A DNA stretch of 64,000 bases. Source: Acidobacteriota bacterium. GTDB taxonomy: Bacteria; Acidobacteriota; Terriglobia; Bryobacterales; UBA6623. Location: assembly GCA_016125275.1 (NCBI GenBank), contig WGMB01000003.1:1715896-1779895 (forward strand), written 5' to 3'. Below the pieces are notes generated by a model, which was given only the letters and a program-made list of their open reading frames with translations, had not been told where the DNA came from and did no database searches. The position numbers and the translations under genes were made by a program. Of the stretch, positions 62,715 through 64,000 are shown in pieces; the first letter of the stretch is position 1; each line of letters opens with the position of its first letter.

Positions 62715-63838
62715 GCTTTCGCCGCACCCGCGCCATGGCGCGCAAGGAGCTGCTGCACATCGTCCGCGACCCCCTCAGCCTCGGCATGGCCCTGGCCGTC
62801 CCGCTGATGATGCTGCTGCTGTTCGGCTACGCCCTGTCGCTCGACGTGGACCGCATCAAGACCCTCGTCCGCGACGACAGCCGCACGCCCCTCAGCGCCG
62901 ACCTGATCTCGCGCTTCGAGGGCTCGCGCTTCTTCCAGATCATCCGCGAGCCCGACGTGGCCATCCAGGACGCCATCGACCGCGGCGACGTGCTGCTGGG
63001 CCTCGAGATCCCCTTCGACTTCGCCGAGCGCCTCGAGCGCGGCGAGACCGCCACCGTGCAGTTGATCGTCGACGGCAGCGACTCCAACACGGCCTCCATC
63101 GCTCTGGGCTACGGCCGCACCGTCGTCAACGCCTTCTCGCTCGAGCGCCGCCTGCGCGCCGTCGAGCAGCGCGGCGCCGGCCGCCCCGCCGCCGCCCTCG
63201 ACGCCCGCATCCGCGTCTGGTACAACCCCGAGCTCAAGTCCCGCAACTACATCGTGCCGGGCCTGATCGCCGTCATCCTGATGATCATCGCCGCCCTGCT
63301 CACCTCGCTCACGATCTCGCGCGAGTACGAGCTGGGCACCCTCGAGCTGCTGCTCTCCACGCCCCTGCGCCCGGCGGAGATCGTGCTCGGTAAGATGACG
63401 GCCTACTTTCTGCTCGGCGCCGTTGACGCCTTGGTCTGCGTGCTCGTCGGCGTGGGGATCTTCGGCGTGCCGTTGCGCGGCAGCATCTTGCAGCTCGCCG
63501 TCGTCACCGCCGTGTTCATGTTCGGCTCGCTGTGCTGGGGGCTGCTGATCTCGGCGGCGGCGCGCTCGCAGATGCTCGCCTACCAGATCGGCATCCTCTC
63601 GTCGTTCCTGCCGGCGTTCCTGCTCTCGGGCTTCGTCTATTCCATCGAGAACATGCCGGTGGTGGTGCAGGCCATCACCCACATCGTCCCGGCGCGCTAC
63701 TTCGTCGCCCTGCTCAAGGGCATCTTCCTCAAAGGCGTCAGCGTCTGGGACCTCTGGCCCGACGTGCTGTTTCTGGTCGCCTACGCGGTCTTGGTATTCG
63801 TCGGCGCGACCCGCCAATTGACGAGGAAGCTGGCATGA
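62711..63838 (+). CDS. ABC-2 type permease (YbhS-like)
   Basis: 375-aa membrane permease. A short cytoplasmic start (ARKELLHIVRDPLSL) leads to the first helix (MALAVPLMMLLLFGYALSL), then a large extracytoplasmic domain (about 50-180) and five C-terminal helices with ISREYELGTLELLLSTPLRP, the ABC-2 signature. It forms the membrane channel with the next permease. E. coli YbhFSR exports drugs and cations; the substrate here is unknown. Confidence 0.93.
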   Translation: MSFRRTRAMARKELLHIVRDPLSLGMALAVPLMMLLLFGYALSLDVDRIKTLVRDDSRTPLSADLISRFEGSRFFQIIREPDVAIQDAIDRGDVLLGLEIPFDFAERLERGETATVQLIVDGSDSNTASIALGYGRTVVNAFSLERRLRAVEQRGAGRPAAALDARIRVWYNPELKSRNYIVPGLIAVILMIIAALLTSLTISREYELGTLELLLSTPLRPAEIVLGKMTAYFLLGAVDALVCVLVGVGIFGVPLRGSILQLAVVTAVFMFGSLCWGLLISAAARSQMLAYQIGILSSFLPAFLLSGFVYSIENMPVVVQAITHIVPARYFVALLKGIFLKGVSVWDLWPDVLFLVAYAVLVFVGATRQLTRKLA

Positions 63839-64000
63839 ACTGGCAACGCGTCCGCGAAATCATCCGCAAGGAGCTCTTGCAGGTCTTCCGCGACAAGCGC
63901 ATGCGCTTCGTGCTCTTCGGCCCGCCGATGATCCAGACCATCGTGTTCGGCTTCGCCGTCAACCTCGACGTGCAGCACGTCAGCATCGCTTGGATGGACG
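63835..64000 (+). CDS. ABC-2 type permease (YbhR-like), 5' part only
   Basis: Starts at the ATG that overlaps the previous stop (ATGA). The visible 55 codons begin MNWQRVREIIRKELLQV and continue through FRDKRMRFVLFGPPMIQTI to the first helix and a DVQHVSIAWMD stretch, parallel to the previous permease. The gene continues past the right edge. Completes the exporter as YbhG-F-F-S-R. Confidence 0.9.
   Translation, partial: MNWQRVREIIRKELLQVFRDKRMRFVLFGPPMIQTIVFGFAVNLDVQHVSIAWMD

Overview
The window is GC-rich, densely coded bacterial chromosome from a diderm: it has LptD, a TolC-family protein and a DUF481 outer-membrane protein. The combination of several formylglycine sulfatases, Tat-exported TIM-barrel 'sugar isomerase' proteins, Gfo/Idh and enolase-superfamily sugar enzymes, a PEP-CTERM protein, a DUF4097 lipoprotein and a membrane pyrophosphatase is most like Acidobacteriota (Bryobacterales/Solibacter-type). 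That placement is inference from gene content; there is no rRNA or other marker here to confirm it. I see no prophage, insertion sequence, CRISPR array or rRNA.

Layout. 1-4.5 kb: left-truncated sulfatase, MerC-like membrane protein, small orphan ORF, and a translationally coupled DNA-end-processing exonuclease and ATP-dependent DNA ligase. 4.5-16 kb: hybrid histidine kinase, purple-acid-phosphatase-like enzyme, NTF2-like protein, dTDP-glucose dehydratase, enolase-superfamily dehydratase, DUF4097 lipoprotein, ketopantoate reductase, and an FAD oxidoreductase whose tail overlaps a GT87 glycosyltransferase. 16-30.5 kb: CheY-CheX pair, K+-dependent membrane pyrophosphatase, a P-loop/dCMP-deaminase fusion, two secreted proteins (one with a toxin-like nuclease domain), a GNAT fusion, a PEP-CTERM protein, an alkaline-phosphatase/TPR protein, tRNA-Glu(CUC), a kinase plus two response regulators, an aminotransferase and an M48 protease. 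30.5-45.5 kb: GT2, second sulfatase, GNAT, a three-gene Tat-exported sugar operon, a two-gene iron-sulfur module of unknown function, SDR, DUF481 protein, ICMT-like methyltransferase with LptD, another Tat-exported TIM barrel, and a secreted papain-like toxin-domain protein. 45.5-64 kb: LarA-like protein, third sulfatase, family-5 uracil-DNA glycosylase, DksA-type zinc protein, lipocalin, a sulfatase/enolase/isomerase operon, VOC protein, infA, DUF2235 hydrolase, pyrF, FecR-like protein, and a YbhGFSR-type ABC exporter cut by the right edge.

Together the sulfatases, exported TIM barrels, Gfo/Idh and enolase-superfamily enzymes suggest scavenging of sulfated or modified sugars in the periplasm. 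Housekeeping genes (infA, pyrF, hppA, lptD, tRNA-Glu) are interspersed rather than clustered. The features most worth a second look are the kinase-deaminase fusion (19.2-20.2 kb), the two orphan secreted toxin-fold proteins (21.3 and 44 kb), the two-gene Fe-S module (36.2-37.7 kb) and the compact sulfatase/dehydratase/isomerase operon (50.5-54 kb). I do not see a clearly new multi-gene defence locus.
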